Part shown: positions 20,995 to 31,555 of the stretch, in pieces
Layout: every line of letters begins with the position of its first letter
How positions within the stretch are numbered: position 1 is the stretch's first letter
DNA from: Nemertoderma westbladi
Lineage: Eukaryota; Xenacoelomorpha; Nemertodermatida; Nemertodermatidae
Assembly: GCA_032718475.1 (NCBI GenBank)
Contig: JAUCBJ010003592.1
Span: 1 to 41,719 of the forward strand
Direction of reading: 5' to 3'
Length of the DNA: 41,719 bases
Translations under genes and position numbers: made by a program
The notes under the pieces: generated by a model
The model's input: only the letters and a program-made list of their open reading frames with translations
Databases searched by the model: none
Told to the model about the DNA's origin: nothing

Positions 20995-22175
20995 TTTTTT
21001 TTTTTTTTTTACTTTACAAGCCTCATTTATTCACAAAATAATAAAAAACCTTCAGAAATACAAACACAATTATAGGCACTATAACAAACAATTAAAAACA
21101 GTAATAACGAACCTGTCTTTAGACTGGGTAGTTATTGTCTAAAGCTGAGGCCGGCAAAAACACGATGGATATATATATTTACCTATATCACTATGTCACT
21201 ATGTATGTTCACCAAATGGCTTGAAACCACTTGCATGCATTGTAAAATTGTAAACGCAAGTATTTATCAATTGTTGTCTAGTTGTTGAATAAAAAAGTTG
21301 GGAACGATTCGAAGTGCGATATTCGAAATATTTGCATATTTTCAACATTATTGAACGCGAAATTAAATACCCACAACTCCCTTGCTTGAAATGTTTTTCA
21401 GGTGATTGATATTTAGCAATTATTATGAGGTTACTTACTACTGAAATCTGACAGAATGCCAAACGTATTATTATAGTTCTATCTCTATTTAGCCAGTTAG
21501 TGTAATGTCAAGCAGTACATCATTTATATATCGTATGTATCTATAGGGCCTAATTGTCATCGTTATAATACTGTCATCAACTTAGGCTAAGCTCAATTGT
21601 AATGCAAAGGCTTAGTAGGTTTTGTATATCTGGGACGTTTACAACAGCTGTCGATTAAACTAACAAAACCATAAAACTGAACCAGGGTGGCTGCCAGCCG
21701 GGTACCAACGGCTGTTGGGTAGACTTAAGGGAACATTTCACAAACTTTCATAGGATGCTTGTACATGTACATTATATTGGTTGCTCCGATGTTTTTATTA
21801 GGCTAACTGAGAATGTATCAGGTATAAATACTGTAATTATAGTGTTCTTTATTTTATTTATCTAATACAGAAAAGACCCCTCCGCAGAATAAACTGCTCT
21901 TTTGGGCCGTTTCTCAGGTTGCGGATATGGATACCATTTCACACATCATCGTAGTAATTGTGATTATGATTTGTTTGCCTAGGCGAATGTGTATTACATT
22001 AGATGGGAGGCAGTTTTTTGGTTGATGCAAGTCATTCTTGGTTTGCATCTTCCAATCCCATCTGTTTCTTGGAGTCTGTGTAAGACAGGTTCGTTTAAAG
22101 CCATCTTGATGGCGTTCTAGTTACAGAAACGCGGGAAATTTAAAAACTTAAACAACAACAAACAGTTAAACTGCA
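20995..22175 (-). mobile_element. Poly(A)-tailed retroposed insertion with a 14-bp TSD
   Basis: On the minus strand the insertion ends in AATAAATGAGGCTTGTAAAG followed by T then about 16 A, i.e. a polyadenylation signal 15-20 bases before a poly(A) tail. The 14 bases ATGTACACTATATA flank it on both sides (20981-20994 and 22176-22189). These are hallmarks of LINE-mediated retroposition. The length is 1181 bp. I recognise no RT or endonuclease; it could be a processed pseudogene of a host mRNA or a non-autonomous retroposon. The TSD lies in a 16-bp satellite, so the match is less decisive than usual. Confidence 0.7.
21994..22104 (-). pseudogene. Short ORF near the 5' end of the retroposed insertion
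   Basis: An ATG in good start context (ATCAAGATGGC) 72 bases from the 5' end opens a 36-codon frame (MALNEPVLHRLQETDGIGRC...) ending in TAA. The 5' leader and context look mRNA-like. The remaining ~1 kb has no long frame. The parent gene was not recognised, and a truncated original reading frame is as likely as a real small peptide. Confidence 0.35.
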
Positions 22176-22778
22176 ATGTACACTATATACTATGTACACA
22201 ATGTACTATGTACACTATGTACTATGTACGCTATGTACTATGTACACTATGTAACATTATGTACTATGTACACTATATACTATGTACACTATATACTATG
22301 TACACTATGTACTATGTACACTATGTACTATATGTACGCTATGTACTATGTACACTATGTAATATGTACACTATGTACTATGTACACTAAGTACTATGTA
22401 CACTATGTACTATGTACACTATGTACTATGTACGCTATGTACTATGTACACTATGTACTATGTACACTATGTACTATGTACACTATGTACTATGTACACT
22501 ATGTACTATGTACACTATGTACTATGTACGCTATGTACTATGTACACTATGTACTATGTACACTATATACTATCTACTATGTACACTATGTACTATGTAC
22601 ACTATGTACTATGTACACTATGTACTATGTACACTATGTACTATGTACACTATATACTATCTACTGTGTACACTATGTACTATGTACACGATGTACTATG
22701 TACACTATGTACTATGTACACTATGTACTATGTACACAATGTACTATGTACTATGTACATTATGTACTATGTACACTG
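22176..22778. repeat. 16-bp satellite, block C
   Basis: Third block of the same satellite. Local variants TACGC and TAACATTATG occur. It ends at CACTGTTGCCG. Confidence 0.95.
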
Positions 22779-23159
22779 TTGCCGTTATTCCCGACACCAG
22801 GGGGGAAAACGCCGATGCTGGAGGCGGAATTTTCAAACCACGGGATTCCGGCCAGTCACCGGTTATTGGGAGTGGAGAAGGAGTCCTTTCTTAAATGCAA
22901 TATTGCGGTTGAGAAAAGGTTGCATTGGTTGGATATAATCTTTTAATGTAACTTTCCCACGATTGAATCTTGTACATTGAACACCAAATAATGCAGCCTT
23001 TCTAAAGTTGAACCCTGATTGAGAATAAGTTGGGCTTCCCCACATCAATATACACCAAATATTCACAATAATATACGACAATATAAATTCCTACAGTACA
23101 TTATTTAATTACCCACTGTTCGCTTTAGATTTTAACCTAACTAATGTTCCCCATTTTCC
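22779..23159. other. Non-coding spacer
   Basis: Unique-looking sequence between the 16-bp satellite and the GC-rich satellite. No gene was recognised. Confidence 0.5.
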
Positions 23160-23226
23160 CTCGGTCCTAGTCTCGGTACCGCAGTGTCGGTGTCGGTCGA
23201 CCCTGTTGCGTGTCCGTCCCACCCTT
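23160..23226. repeat. GC-rich satellite, left flank of the RTE insertion
   Basis: The end of this stretch (GTTGCGTGTCCGTCCCACCC) matches the satellite monomers right of 24465, so both belong to one array split by the RTE-like insertion. Confidence 0.75.
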
Positions 23227-24421
23227 TGTTGACTTCTTCAAGGCCTTTGATTCAGTCTCTCGCTCACGTATGTTCAGCATACTTTCATTATATGGGATTC
23301 CTGATGAAATTATTGCAGCAATCAGATCAGTTTACGATGGTTCGACAACATTTGTGTCTACTGTTGACGGTGACACAGAACCATATGAAGTGTTATGGGG
23401 CGTCCTCCAGGGAGACACACTTGCACCATTCTTGTTCATAATTGTGGTTGACTATGTTCTACGCATGTCCTTAGATCATCATAATGATGATGGGGTGAGG
23501 ATAACTCCACCTACTGGCTCCAGAAGTCGAGGAAATCCTGCCAAGTACCTAACTGATCTAGACTTTGCTGATGACTTAGGAGTACTCTCAGAATCATTAG
23601 AGGGAGCCCAACGGCTGCTCAGCTCATTAGAACATGCTGCTTCTAGTGTTGGTCTTTTTATTAACTCCAGAAAGACCAAAATTCTGACAGTTAACTTTGA
23701 AAGTCCTCAGCAAGTCTCTGATCGGATGAGCATAAGCTCAAAGGATGGTATGCTTGAGCATGTGGACGACTTCTGTTACCTGGGATCATGGATCCGGAAG
23801 TCAGGTAAGGACCTTCGAATACGTAAGGGAAAGGCATGGGCAGCCTTGAATAGGCTTTCCAGGATTTGGAAGTCACCGAGAATTAATCGGAAACTTAAGG
23901 TCCGATTATTTAGAGCAGCAGTAGTTCCAGTACTCCTCTACGGGAGTCCATGCTGGGCTCTAACTGCTGAGGACACCAAATCTCTGGATGGCACATTCAC
24001 AAGAATGCTACGCCGGGTACATTGTGTCAAGTACAATGCACACATCTCCAACCACAAATCTCTGGATGGCACATTCACAAGAATGCTACGCCGGGTACAT
24101 TGTGTCAAGTACAATGCACACATCTCCAACCAGACACTATATAACATTGGAGGTGTCTCATTGGTTCCCCCAAGCTTGACACTAGAACAAAATCGCCTCC
24201 ACTTTGCAGAACATTGCTTTTGCCGTGAGGACCAGCCAGTGCATAATCTTGTACTTTGGCAGCCTCATGGAGTGAATAAGCATGGTGGACAGCCCATGAC
24301 TTTCTTGAGACGCATCTTAAAGGACACTGGCCTTAAAGATGCGGATGATCTAGCAAATGTCATGGGTGATAGGGAGTTGTGGCGGTGCAATTTTGTTGAC
24401 AAGCCGGCACAGCATTCTTAA
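23227..24421 (+). pseudogene. RTE-like reverse transcriptase, family B, with a 26-codon tandem duplication
   Basis: An open frame of almost 400 codons reads through from the 5' truncation point (no true start) to TAA 24421. It contains the RT blocks VDFFKAFDSVSRSRMF (first catalytic Asp region), GVLQGDTLAPFLF, DFADDLGVLSE, NSRKTKILTVNFE and YLGSWIRKSG, then the thumb/C-terminal region. A 78-bp tandem duplication (23981-24058 and 24059-24136) repeats SLDGTFTRMLRRVHCVKYNA and the following residues without shifting the frame. The copy has no endonuclease. It keeps the RT core that is deleted in the copy at 18741-20762. Confidence 0.85.
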
Positions 24422-24464
24422 AAATGCAGCTGCAATGCAGCATGCCGATCCTAGTAGTAGTAGT
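23227..24464 (+). mobile_element. 5'-truncated RTE-like LINE, family B, with TSD
   Basis: The element ends in CGATCC(TAG)n and is flanked by CCCACCCTT at 23218-23226 and 24465-24473, a likely 9-10 bp target-site duplication in the GC-rich satellite. It starts abruptly inside the RT coding region, as expected from incomplete reverse transcription. Confidence 0.85.
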
Positions 24465-25450
24465 CCCACCCTTCCCGAACCCCGAAGGGATCGGTCATCA
24501 GGAAAGCGGTACGGCTTGGCTAAGGGTCAGTCAAGTCGGTAGACCCGGTTGCGTGTCCGTCCCACCCTTCCCGAACCCCAAAGGGATCGGTCATCAGGAA
24601 AGCGGTACGGCTTGGCTAAGGGTCGGTCAAGTCAGTAGACCCGGTTGCGTGTCCGTCCCACCCTTCCCAAACCCCGAAGGGATCGGTCATCAGGAAAGCG
24701 GTACGGCTTGGCTAGGGGTCTGTCGAGTCGGTGGACCCGTTTTTTCGTGTCCGTCCCACCCTTCCCGAACCCCGAAGGGATCGGTCATCAGGAAAGCGGT
24801 ACGGCTTGGCTAGGGGTCCTTCGGTTCATCATAGGGACCCAACCACCTAAGCTTTCCGAATCCTTTTCAGGCTCGTAGTCGCTTCGGTAGCCGAGAAGCT
24901 GCTCCGAACAGTCGGTAGGCCAGTGGAGTCCGGTCCTTTGTCTTTCGACCCCGTTGCTTGTCCGTCCCACCCTTCCCAAACCCCGAAGGGATCGGTCATC
25001 AGGAAAGCGGTACAGCTTGGCAAGGGGTCTGTCAGCCCGTCGTGAGTCCCAACTGTTGGTAGTTTTCCGAGTCTTTATTCAGGCTCGTACTAACGCCGGT
25101 CGTGGAACTCACTCCAGGAAGGCAGTCCTCGTCAAACCCTTCCTCCGTTTAGTCGGTGACCCGTCGCAAGTCCCTGGCATAGTTGGCAAGCTTTCCGAGT
25201 CTTTATTCAGGCTCGTAATAACTGTCGTTGACCAGGGACCGCTAAGGATCTGTCTGTCGGTTCCCGTCGCAAATCCCTGACACAAGCAGCAGACTTTCCG
25301 AGTCCTTATTCAGGCTCGTAATAACTGTCGTTGACCAGGGACCGCTAAGGATCTGTCTGTCGGTTCCCGTCGCAAATCCCTGACACAAGCAGCAGACTTT
25401 CCGAGTCCTTATTCAGGCTCGTAATAACTGCTGTTGGCCAGGGACCTCTA
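24465..25450. repeat. GC-rich complex satellite (96-98 bp and 103 bp units)
   Basis: The left part has units starting CCCACCCTTCCC at 24465, 24561, 24657, 24755 and 24965. The right part has 103-bp units with TTTCCGAGTC and TTATTCAGGCTCGTA, seen near 25187, 25291 and 25394, with diverged forms at 24854 and 25063. The two unit types alternate in places, suggesting a composite ancestor. Open frames here are chance. Confidence 0.85.
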
Positions 25451-25946
25451 AGGGCAGTCCTTGTCCCTAGGCCTAGCGAGTTACCAAATCCACCTCTACA
25501 GGCAGCAGGAAGTTGGCTAGGCCTAATAGTATTCAGGTGAACCTGAGTACTGCTTAATTTTGTCTCCCACCCCTGGCCATTAAATATCTGACATGAGTCC
25601 CGTACCCTGTAAGTCACCCCAATATTCGCCCGTAAATCACCCCCAGTCCATTGAATGTGCCTGAATTCCATGTTCCCGCACCCAGTATTGATATTGGAAT
25701 ATTCATTTCAAATTAATCCGAAAAATATTCAACTCGCGTTAAGAAAAGTTGAAATACCGCGAACAGTCCCCCCCCCCAATGACCTTCGTGAGGTCTATCG
25801 GTAGATCGAGTTTGCGTAGGTCATTTCCCATATAAAAAACCCAAATTTTTAATATTGCATAGTCCTGATTAATTTTTCCTAAAGTTAGTTTACGTAAATA
25901 TAAAAATAAATGTTCGATATAAATGTCCCTGGAATATCCTGGTCCT
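25451..25946. other. Non-coding spacer downstream of the gag-like gene
   Basis: No polymerase or protease frame follows the gag-like gene in this stretch. It contains a run of nine C at 25769-25777 and is AT-rich towards 25946. Confidence 0.5.
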
Positions 25947-28546
25947 CTATTTCTTACTCTGATACGCCTTTCTCCTCTTCGCCCGTCTACTCTCGTCGAT
26001 CGCCAGTGCTGGTAGGGGAGCATCAACGTCCATCGCGAGCATCGCTTCAGCTTGTCTCCTGGCGGCTCTTCCTTTAGATGGTAGCGGGATCATATCCGTC
26101 CGTCTCTCCAATTCGGTATTGCGTGCCTCTAGAAACCACTTTCTGTCACCGAATTCTTCCTTGTAGGAGTATAAGCGCCTGAGGATCTCGAAGGGACCGA
26201 ATAATCCAGCACTTAATAATAGATCCACGTAATGGAATGGTAGTGTCGCTGTCGTATGGAGGCATTCTGGGAACGAGAAGTATCCGCACGCCATCTCTTG
26301 CGCGATATTTCGAGCACTTCTCCGCAGTTTGGTCTTTACGTGGTTATTGGCGTAGGTTTCAAACATAACCATATTTCCCATAGCTGTTACGTCCTTCGTA
26401 GGACACTTTATGTTACAATGGGGGCTTGCGGAATGTCCACGGAAACCGCATTCTGTGCAGAGGTTGTAAAGGATAGGGCAAACCGAAACATCATGGCCGG
26501 ATGTCGCGCAATAGGGGCAGTAAAGTATCCAAAGGAGCTGGAGGCACGAATCAGTAACCCGATTTCTCCTTCCGCATGGACACTGTTCCAAACTGCAGTT
26601 TCCGCACACCTCCAGTTGCATCTCCCGGCCAAAGAATATCGGAATCGGTACGCCGGCGTGATACTCCAGTCGTCAGTCGCTTTTGGGGATACTCGCCGTG
26701 GCCGGTAGCCCGCGGAATGCTGGGCTTTGGCGTAGTATGTTCTCACTATGATAACCTTCTTTATATCCTGCCGGTCACATCCCGGGCGCCCGTTTCTGGC
26801 GGTGGATCCACTCGGTCTGTTCGGTGTACCATCGGGTAATTCGCATAGGGTCTTGTGGAATGGAGGGGGCCTTTGCCACAGCCAGTCGGCGAAGAGGTGC
26901 CGGGGCATTCGCCGGAGGAATTCCGAGGAGATCTACGGGAGTTGGAGCAACACTGGGACCCTTTGCAACCTGTATCGCTGAGCGGGTCCGTTGGGTGCTG
27001 GTACTCGGGATATCCGAAGACCAGTCTTCTCCCCCCGGGAACGGATATGGAGACAACCTCTGACATATGTCACCGAAGTCATTCAGTGCGAAGGTGGTTA
27101 CTAGCTCCCTAGCGGGACTACCGGTGCCAAGTGGGGTGGATACGCCTGCTTCCATCGCAGGTTCAGTCGAGGCGACCCGTTTGGCAGCCGGTTCGTACGC
27201 GACTTCCGGATCAAGTTGTTGCTTTGGGGTGGATAATAGAACACCTTCCTGTAACCATAATTCCTCCCCATCCAAAGATATCAGTGGTTCCTCTGCACTG
27301 AGGAGATCAGCAATCGTAGGGATGTCGAACGGTCCATTATCGTCTCAGGATGCAATGACGTGGAGCGTTTTCGTCTCTCCCGGTGGAATATTCTCTACCG
27401 CTTTGAACGCGTGGTCGATAACTTCGTTCCACTCATAGTCGATGAAGGATCTAGGAACCGCATTAATGAGATTATCGAGAGTCTTGCAGATGAACTTGGC
27501 AACTGTATATGATTCCATTACGACGTAGATATAGTTCCGACGATCCGGATTCTCCCACTTGTGGTGGATCGTCCACTTTCTTTCTACGTCCTTCCAACGA
27601 CTCTCTCGCTCACTCTTTATCTCTAATTCCGGGTACGCACCATATATCTTATTATAATCCAGGAATTTCTGAGGTTTAAAGTCTATACCACCGTTTAGCA
27701 CCGCGAGGTAGCCGATACCGGATTTCGTCCGTCTTACCTCTCGGAATCCACGCATGAATTCTGTGGATCGCAACCAGGCTAACAGTGTTTGGGTGTCGAC
27801 GCAATGACTAATGGCGTTGAGGTCTTCTCAACGGTTTCTTCCGAAAGGAGCGTTAGCGTAGTCGTTTCGAATGTCCGCCTTTATGTCCGACCCAATTTTA
27901 ATGACATCGAAATCGAATAGGATCTGTTGGATCTCCGGTGTAATAGCCAGATCGCTCCGGCTGTCCGCACCTCCTGTTTGGGTGTCGGGAATATTCGACA
28001 TATCAACACCAGACCATCTAGGGTTCCGAGGACGACGACCAATGATAGACCGTATTCCTTCATCCCATACTTCTCCTGGTAGTCGTCACGATTCTGGATA
28101 ACTGATATACGTTCCTCTCGCAGCGTCGCTGTACATTCCGCTAGGTTTCCCCAGTGGGTGATGTATGTACTCTAGTCGTCGACGAAACTTTGGCATCACG
28201 CCAACGTAATCGCTTTCGAAGTGGGCGTCGCGTTTCCCTCGTTGTCGTATATCAAACATCGGGATTTGTAGACGCTTCACCGGAACGTTTCCCAGAACGA
28301 CAACTCCGCTCCTCCGGTTGCCTTTGCGTTCCGAGTTCTTTTCAGACTCGTACTAGCATCGGTCAACCGGAGCTCTCGTAGATTACGGGAATCTGGTCCC
28401 TCTCACCCGGGGAATTTAATGATTCGCACATTCTCGGTTATCAGGGCGTTCCATTCTGTATCAAAGTTAGGAGATCCAGGCTGTGGATATTCCAGTAAAT
28501 CTAGTGTATTACGTAATTCGCCGAGAATTTGGCGATTTGGGTCCAT
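25947..28546 (-). pseudogene. Gag-like gene with two CCHC zinc knuckles, interrupted only by TGA codons
   Basis: A start ATG at 28546 opens MDPNRQILGELRNTLDLLEY. That frame meets TGA 28405-28403, then stays open to about 28290. A shift of one base leads into a second frame that runs to a TAG at 25947, interrupted by TGA at 28088, 27830, 27347, 26777 and 26675 (first base on the minus strand). No TAA or TAG interrupts it. The middle is basic and aromatic (FKPQKFLDYNKIYGAYPELE, RNYIYVVMESYTVAKF). A Pro/Ala-rich linker follows. Near the C-terminus are two zinc knuckles, CPYCATSGHDVSVC and CTECGFRGHSASPHC, preceded by CGNCSLEQCPC, then a Lys/Arg-rich tail. This layout is gag-like (capsid-like region, then nucleocapsid). 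No polymerase is adjacent. The family was not recognised; a retroelement gag, a domesticated gag or a viral remnant are all possible. Confidence 0.6.
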
Positions 28547-28860
28547 ATTTTCAATTATGTCCGTTGCAAATTTAAATCAGTTAATTATAAATCCAGAAAG
28601 TCTGATTCTATAGTGACTGCAGAATAATTCAGTTTATTTGTAATTCAGTTTATTAATTATTATTGCTATATAGGCATCTACCATCTTATTGCTACTACAT
28701 TCAGTATTTACAGTTACTATAGCTATACATTAATATCCAACCAGTTTTTGACTTTTCATGTCCTCTTCTTTTTCCAATTCTCTTCTTTTCTACATTTTAT
28801 ACATTTTTTTGTCTTTTTTCATTTCTCATTTATTACTCATTTCACATTTCATTATTTCAT
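28547..28860. other. AT-rich, pyrimidine-rich region upstream of the gag-like gene
   Basis: No gene seen. If the gag-like gene was ever expressed from its own promoter, the promoter would lie here; no motif is clear enough to call. Confidence 0.4.
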
Positions 28861-28946
28861 CACATTTCATCATTTATTTCCACATTTCATCATTTATTTC
28901 CACATTTCATCATTTATTTCCACATTTCACCATTTATTTCCACATT
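28861..28946. repeat. 20-bp minisatellite
   Basis: Four copies of CACATTTCATCATTTATTTC, the last with one substitution. Confidence 0.9.
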
Positions 28947-29124
28947 ACATTGGGGTTATAGCCCCCCGGCTATCATCATTTGTTATAAACGCAGCACCAG
29001 GGTGCGCATCATTACATTTTCATCAGCATACGCGTCATCATTCAGTATATAGTAGGGTTGTCTGTTTCTTTTCATCATTTCCAACTACATTCAACCATCT
29101 TCTTTGGTAAATTTTCGTTGTGAA

Positions 29125-29545
29125 AGGGGTGTTACGCGGCAATCTGGGATCTACAGCTGGGCTAGTTACACCGCCTACACCCCAAACTGCACACGTAATG
29201 GACAATGAAGACGCTGGAAGTGAAGTCATGTGGAATGCACCAGGGACCCACCAGAATAAAACTCCCAGCAACATAAAGCTCAGCCGACGAAGTCATGTGG
29301 GATGGGGTTACGCAACATTCTGGGATCTACAGCTGGACTAGTTACACCGCCTACACCCCAAAATCCACGCAACGGTCCCACCAGAATAACGCGACTGAGA
29401 AACATAAAACCTCTATCGACGAAGTCATGTGGATGCACCATGAACCCACCAGAATAACGGGATAGAGGGGGTGTTGCGCGGCAATCCGGGATCTACAGCT
29501 GGGCTAGTTACACCGCCTACGCCCCGAACTGCGCACGCAACGGAC
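29125..29545. repeat. Three diverged repeats of about 170 bp
   Basis: The block GGCAATCTGGGATCTACAGC followed by TAGTTACACCGCCTAC recurs near 29140, 29310 and 29480. Each copy is followed by ACCCACCAGAATAA and GACGAAGTCATGTGG segments. No coding signal. Confidence 0.8.
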
Positions 29546-30027
29546 AACACAATACAACACAATGGATACAATGAATTCCACTTCAAATCTTTACCATTTC
29601 CAATAATCCAATATAGTTGGTCCCGATTACCAAAATCAGGGTGAACAATACATAAACGACCCTGTGTCAGTCGAAACATCTGCAGGGTGACGCTGGACTC
29701 CACATAACACACGAGGAAACACAAATACCATTGCGTGGTTACAGTTGGTTTAAGGGGGGTCCATTATTCATTGTCGTTAAATCACATTTAAAAGAGTTTG
29801 TCAACAGGATGAGAAGGGTTTAAAAGGTTTAGCATTGTCACCAATGTCCGCAGCAGGATCCGGAGTAGGGAATTTATCACCTCTCGTGGAGTCACCACTG
29901 TCATTGCCTTCAAGAAGGCACAGCCTCTGGATAGGGCGTTGGTAATGGCCCTTTGCCATTCATATCGTCACAGTCCTCGCAAGTCCGTCTTTACTTGGGG
30001 TTATTGCCATGACTCGCCAAATCGTCA
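29546..30027. other. Non-coding spacer
   Basis: No recognised gene or repeat. Confidence 0.4.
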
Positions 30028-30118
30028 AATTAATAGTGCTAAAACCCAGCATCACTCTGTAGAAACAATATATTATAAAAAATTTAATATTGTTGCCAAA
30101 CGACCATACAAGTAATGG
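30028..30118. repeat. Inverted copy of the gypsy-2/MITE junction
   Basis: This 90-bp stretch is the reverse complement of 30822-30912 and of 33003-33108. It contains both the last codons of the gypsy RNase H fragment and the beginning of the MITE-like unit. Together with 30822-30912 it could form a long hairpin around the gypsy fragment. Confidence 0.8.
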
Positions 30119-30855
30119 TGGAAATAGCTACTTTCCAACTAACTATGGAGAAATCATTGAACGGCATTTCAACTGAAGAAGATAAACAATTCCATGTATT
30201 TATTGATGATATAGTAAAATCAATTACATTTACAGAGCACCTGATTCATCTGAAACTTGTCTTACAACGGATTAAGAAAGTAAATCTGAAGTTGAAACAA
30301 AAGAAATGTAAGTTTAGTCAGATAGAAATAAAATGTCTGGGACATGTTATTTCACGAAATGGGATTAGTCCTGATCCAGCAATAATATCGAAAAAGTTAT
30401 AAATTACCCTGAACCTCGAAATATAAAAGAAGTGTGAATCTTTCTTGGATTGACGTATTATTACCGGCGTTTTGTTGAAGGTTACGGAAAAATCGCAAAA
30501 CCTTTATATAATTTACTCCAAAAAATTACGCCTTTTGTTTGGACAAATTAAACACGGATAGGATTTTTGGGAACTAAAGAATCGACTTATCACTACACCG
30601 GTTTTACAATACCCGGACTTCAACAAAGAATTTGTACTTGAAACTGATGCAAGTGGCAATGGTTTTGCCGCCATACTTTCACAGATTAGCACCATTGACA
30701 ACAAATTACACCTCATTATTGCTTATGCATCAAAACATATAAACAATGATCAACAGCAATATGATGCACCACACCTGGAGTTGTGGGCTCTAAACTGGGC
30801 TTGTCAACATTTCCGCCATTACTTGTATGGTCATTTGGCAACAATATTACATTTT
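30119..30855 (+). mobile_element. gypsy-2 fragment, copy 1 (RT end plus RNase H)
   Basis: The fragment begins in the middle of RT (ATFQLTMEKSLNGISTEEDK, then VFIDDIV at the catalytic box with one residue lost). It continues through CLGHVISRNGI to the RNase H region (LETDASGNGFAAILSQ, YASKHIN). It contains a 9-bp insertion after FTEH, a TGA after IKEV, and TAA after FVWTN. It is near-identical to 32325-33040. There is no integrase. Confidence 0.8.
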
Positions 30856-30859
30856 TTAT

Positions 30860-31190
30860 AATATATTGGTTCTACAGAGTGATGCTGGGTTTTAGCATTA
30901 TTAATTTGACATTTTTTTATTGCGAAATTAGATTCACTGAAAAATTCCATGAATAAACTTTGCGAGACATTCCTCAACTATTCTTTGACAACAAACTGTC
31001 TATCTATCTATCTATTTTGAGTAAGAAATGTGAAAATTAATATGTAAGCCTTAAAACTGAGTAAGTACTGTTATATTTATTCAAAAATATGAAATTTCTT
31101 CAGTAAATGTGAGACTGTTATAATCAGCTATTTTTTAGTAAAAAATAATAATCGTTTAAAACCAAACATCACCCTATAGAAACAATATTA
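30860..31190. mobile_element. MITE-like unit, copy 1
   Basis: Imperfect terminal inverted repeats bound the unit: TTCTACAGAGTGATGCTGGG at the left and the inverse of TTTCTATAGGGTGATGTTTGG at the right. The interior is AT-rich with no coding potential. It follows the gypsy-2 fragment at the same base as copy 2 does, so the two were duplicated together. Confidence 0.6.
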
Positions 31191-31278
31191 ACTTATATAC
31201 TATTTACTTAAAATTCTTCACAAACTTATTAACTGAAAACAGTATCTAGCATATAGGCAACATTAAATTTAACATTCA

Positions 31279-31555
31279 TACCACCTGTATCAACCACCCT
31301 ACGTGAACGCAGATTAAGATTCAGTGGGCACTGCTGGCGAAGTAAAGACGAGGTCAAACCAGATCTACTTCTCTGGCAACCAACTCATGGAAAGCGTAGT
31401 CGTGGATGACCGGCCATAACATATATAGATCAACTTGAAAGGGATACTGAACTTGGGAGAAACGAAATTGTGACAACTGTGGAGAATCGGGAAGCCTGGA
31501 AGGATCTCATTTCCACTGTCCGAGTTCGCTCGACCTAGTAGTACAGTAGTAGTAT
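31279..31555 (+). mobile_element. RTE-like LINE fragment, family A (3' end)
   Basis: The last ~270 bp of the same family as 51-1076, from ATACCACCTGTATCAACCAC to the (TAG)n tail, about 97% identical by eye. The coding frame carries a TGA where the other copy has CGA (CGTGGATGACC against CGTGGACGACC). It sits between the first MITE-like unit and the 5' part of gypsy-2 copy 2. Confidence 0.85.

Noticed and set aside
24424-25280. Pro/Gly/Arg-rich plus-strand ORFs
   Set aside because: They lie in a GC-rich satellite and repeat with its period. No coding evidence.
26256-27438. Plus-strand ORFs opposite the gag-like gene
   Set aside because: They are antisense shadows of the GC-rich minus-strand frame, which carries the zinc knuckles.
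28285-28355. Programmed -1 frameshift in the gag-like gene
   Set aside because: The two frames overlap by about 60 bases and the direction fits -1, but no X-XXY-YYZ slippery heptamer is in phase there. An indel is more likely.
25947-28546. Variant nuclear genetic code with TGA as a sense codon
   Set aside because: The host exons and the LINE RT frames in the same window use no internal TGA and some frames end with TGA-type breaks in clearly dead elements, so mutation is the simpler reading. It remains testable with other copies.
28740-29110. Phe/His/Ser-rich plus-strand ORFs
   Set aside because: They come from a T/C-rich region with a 20-bp minisatellite.
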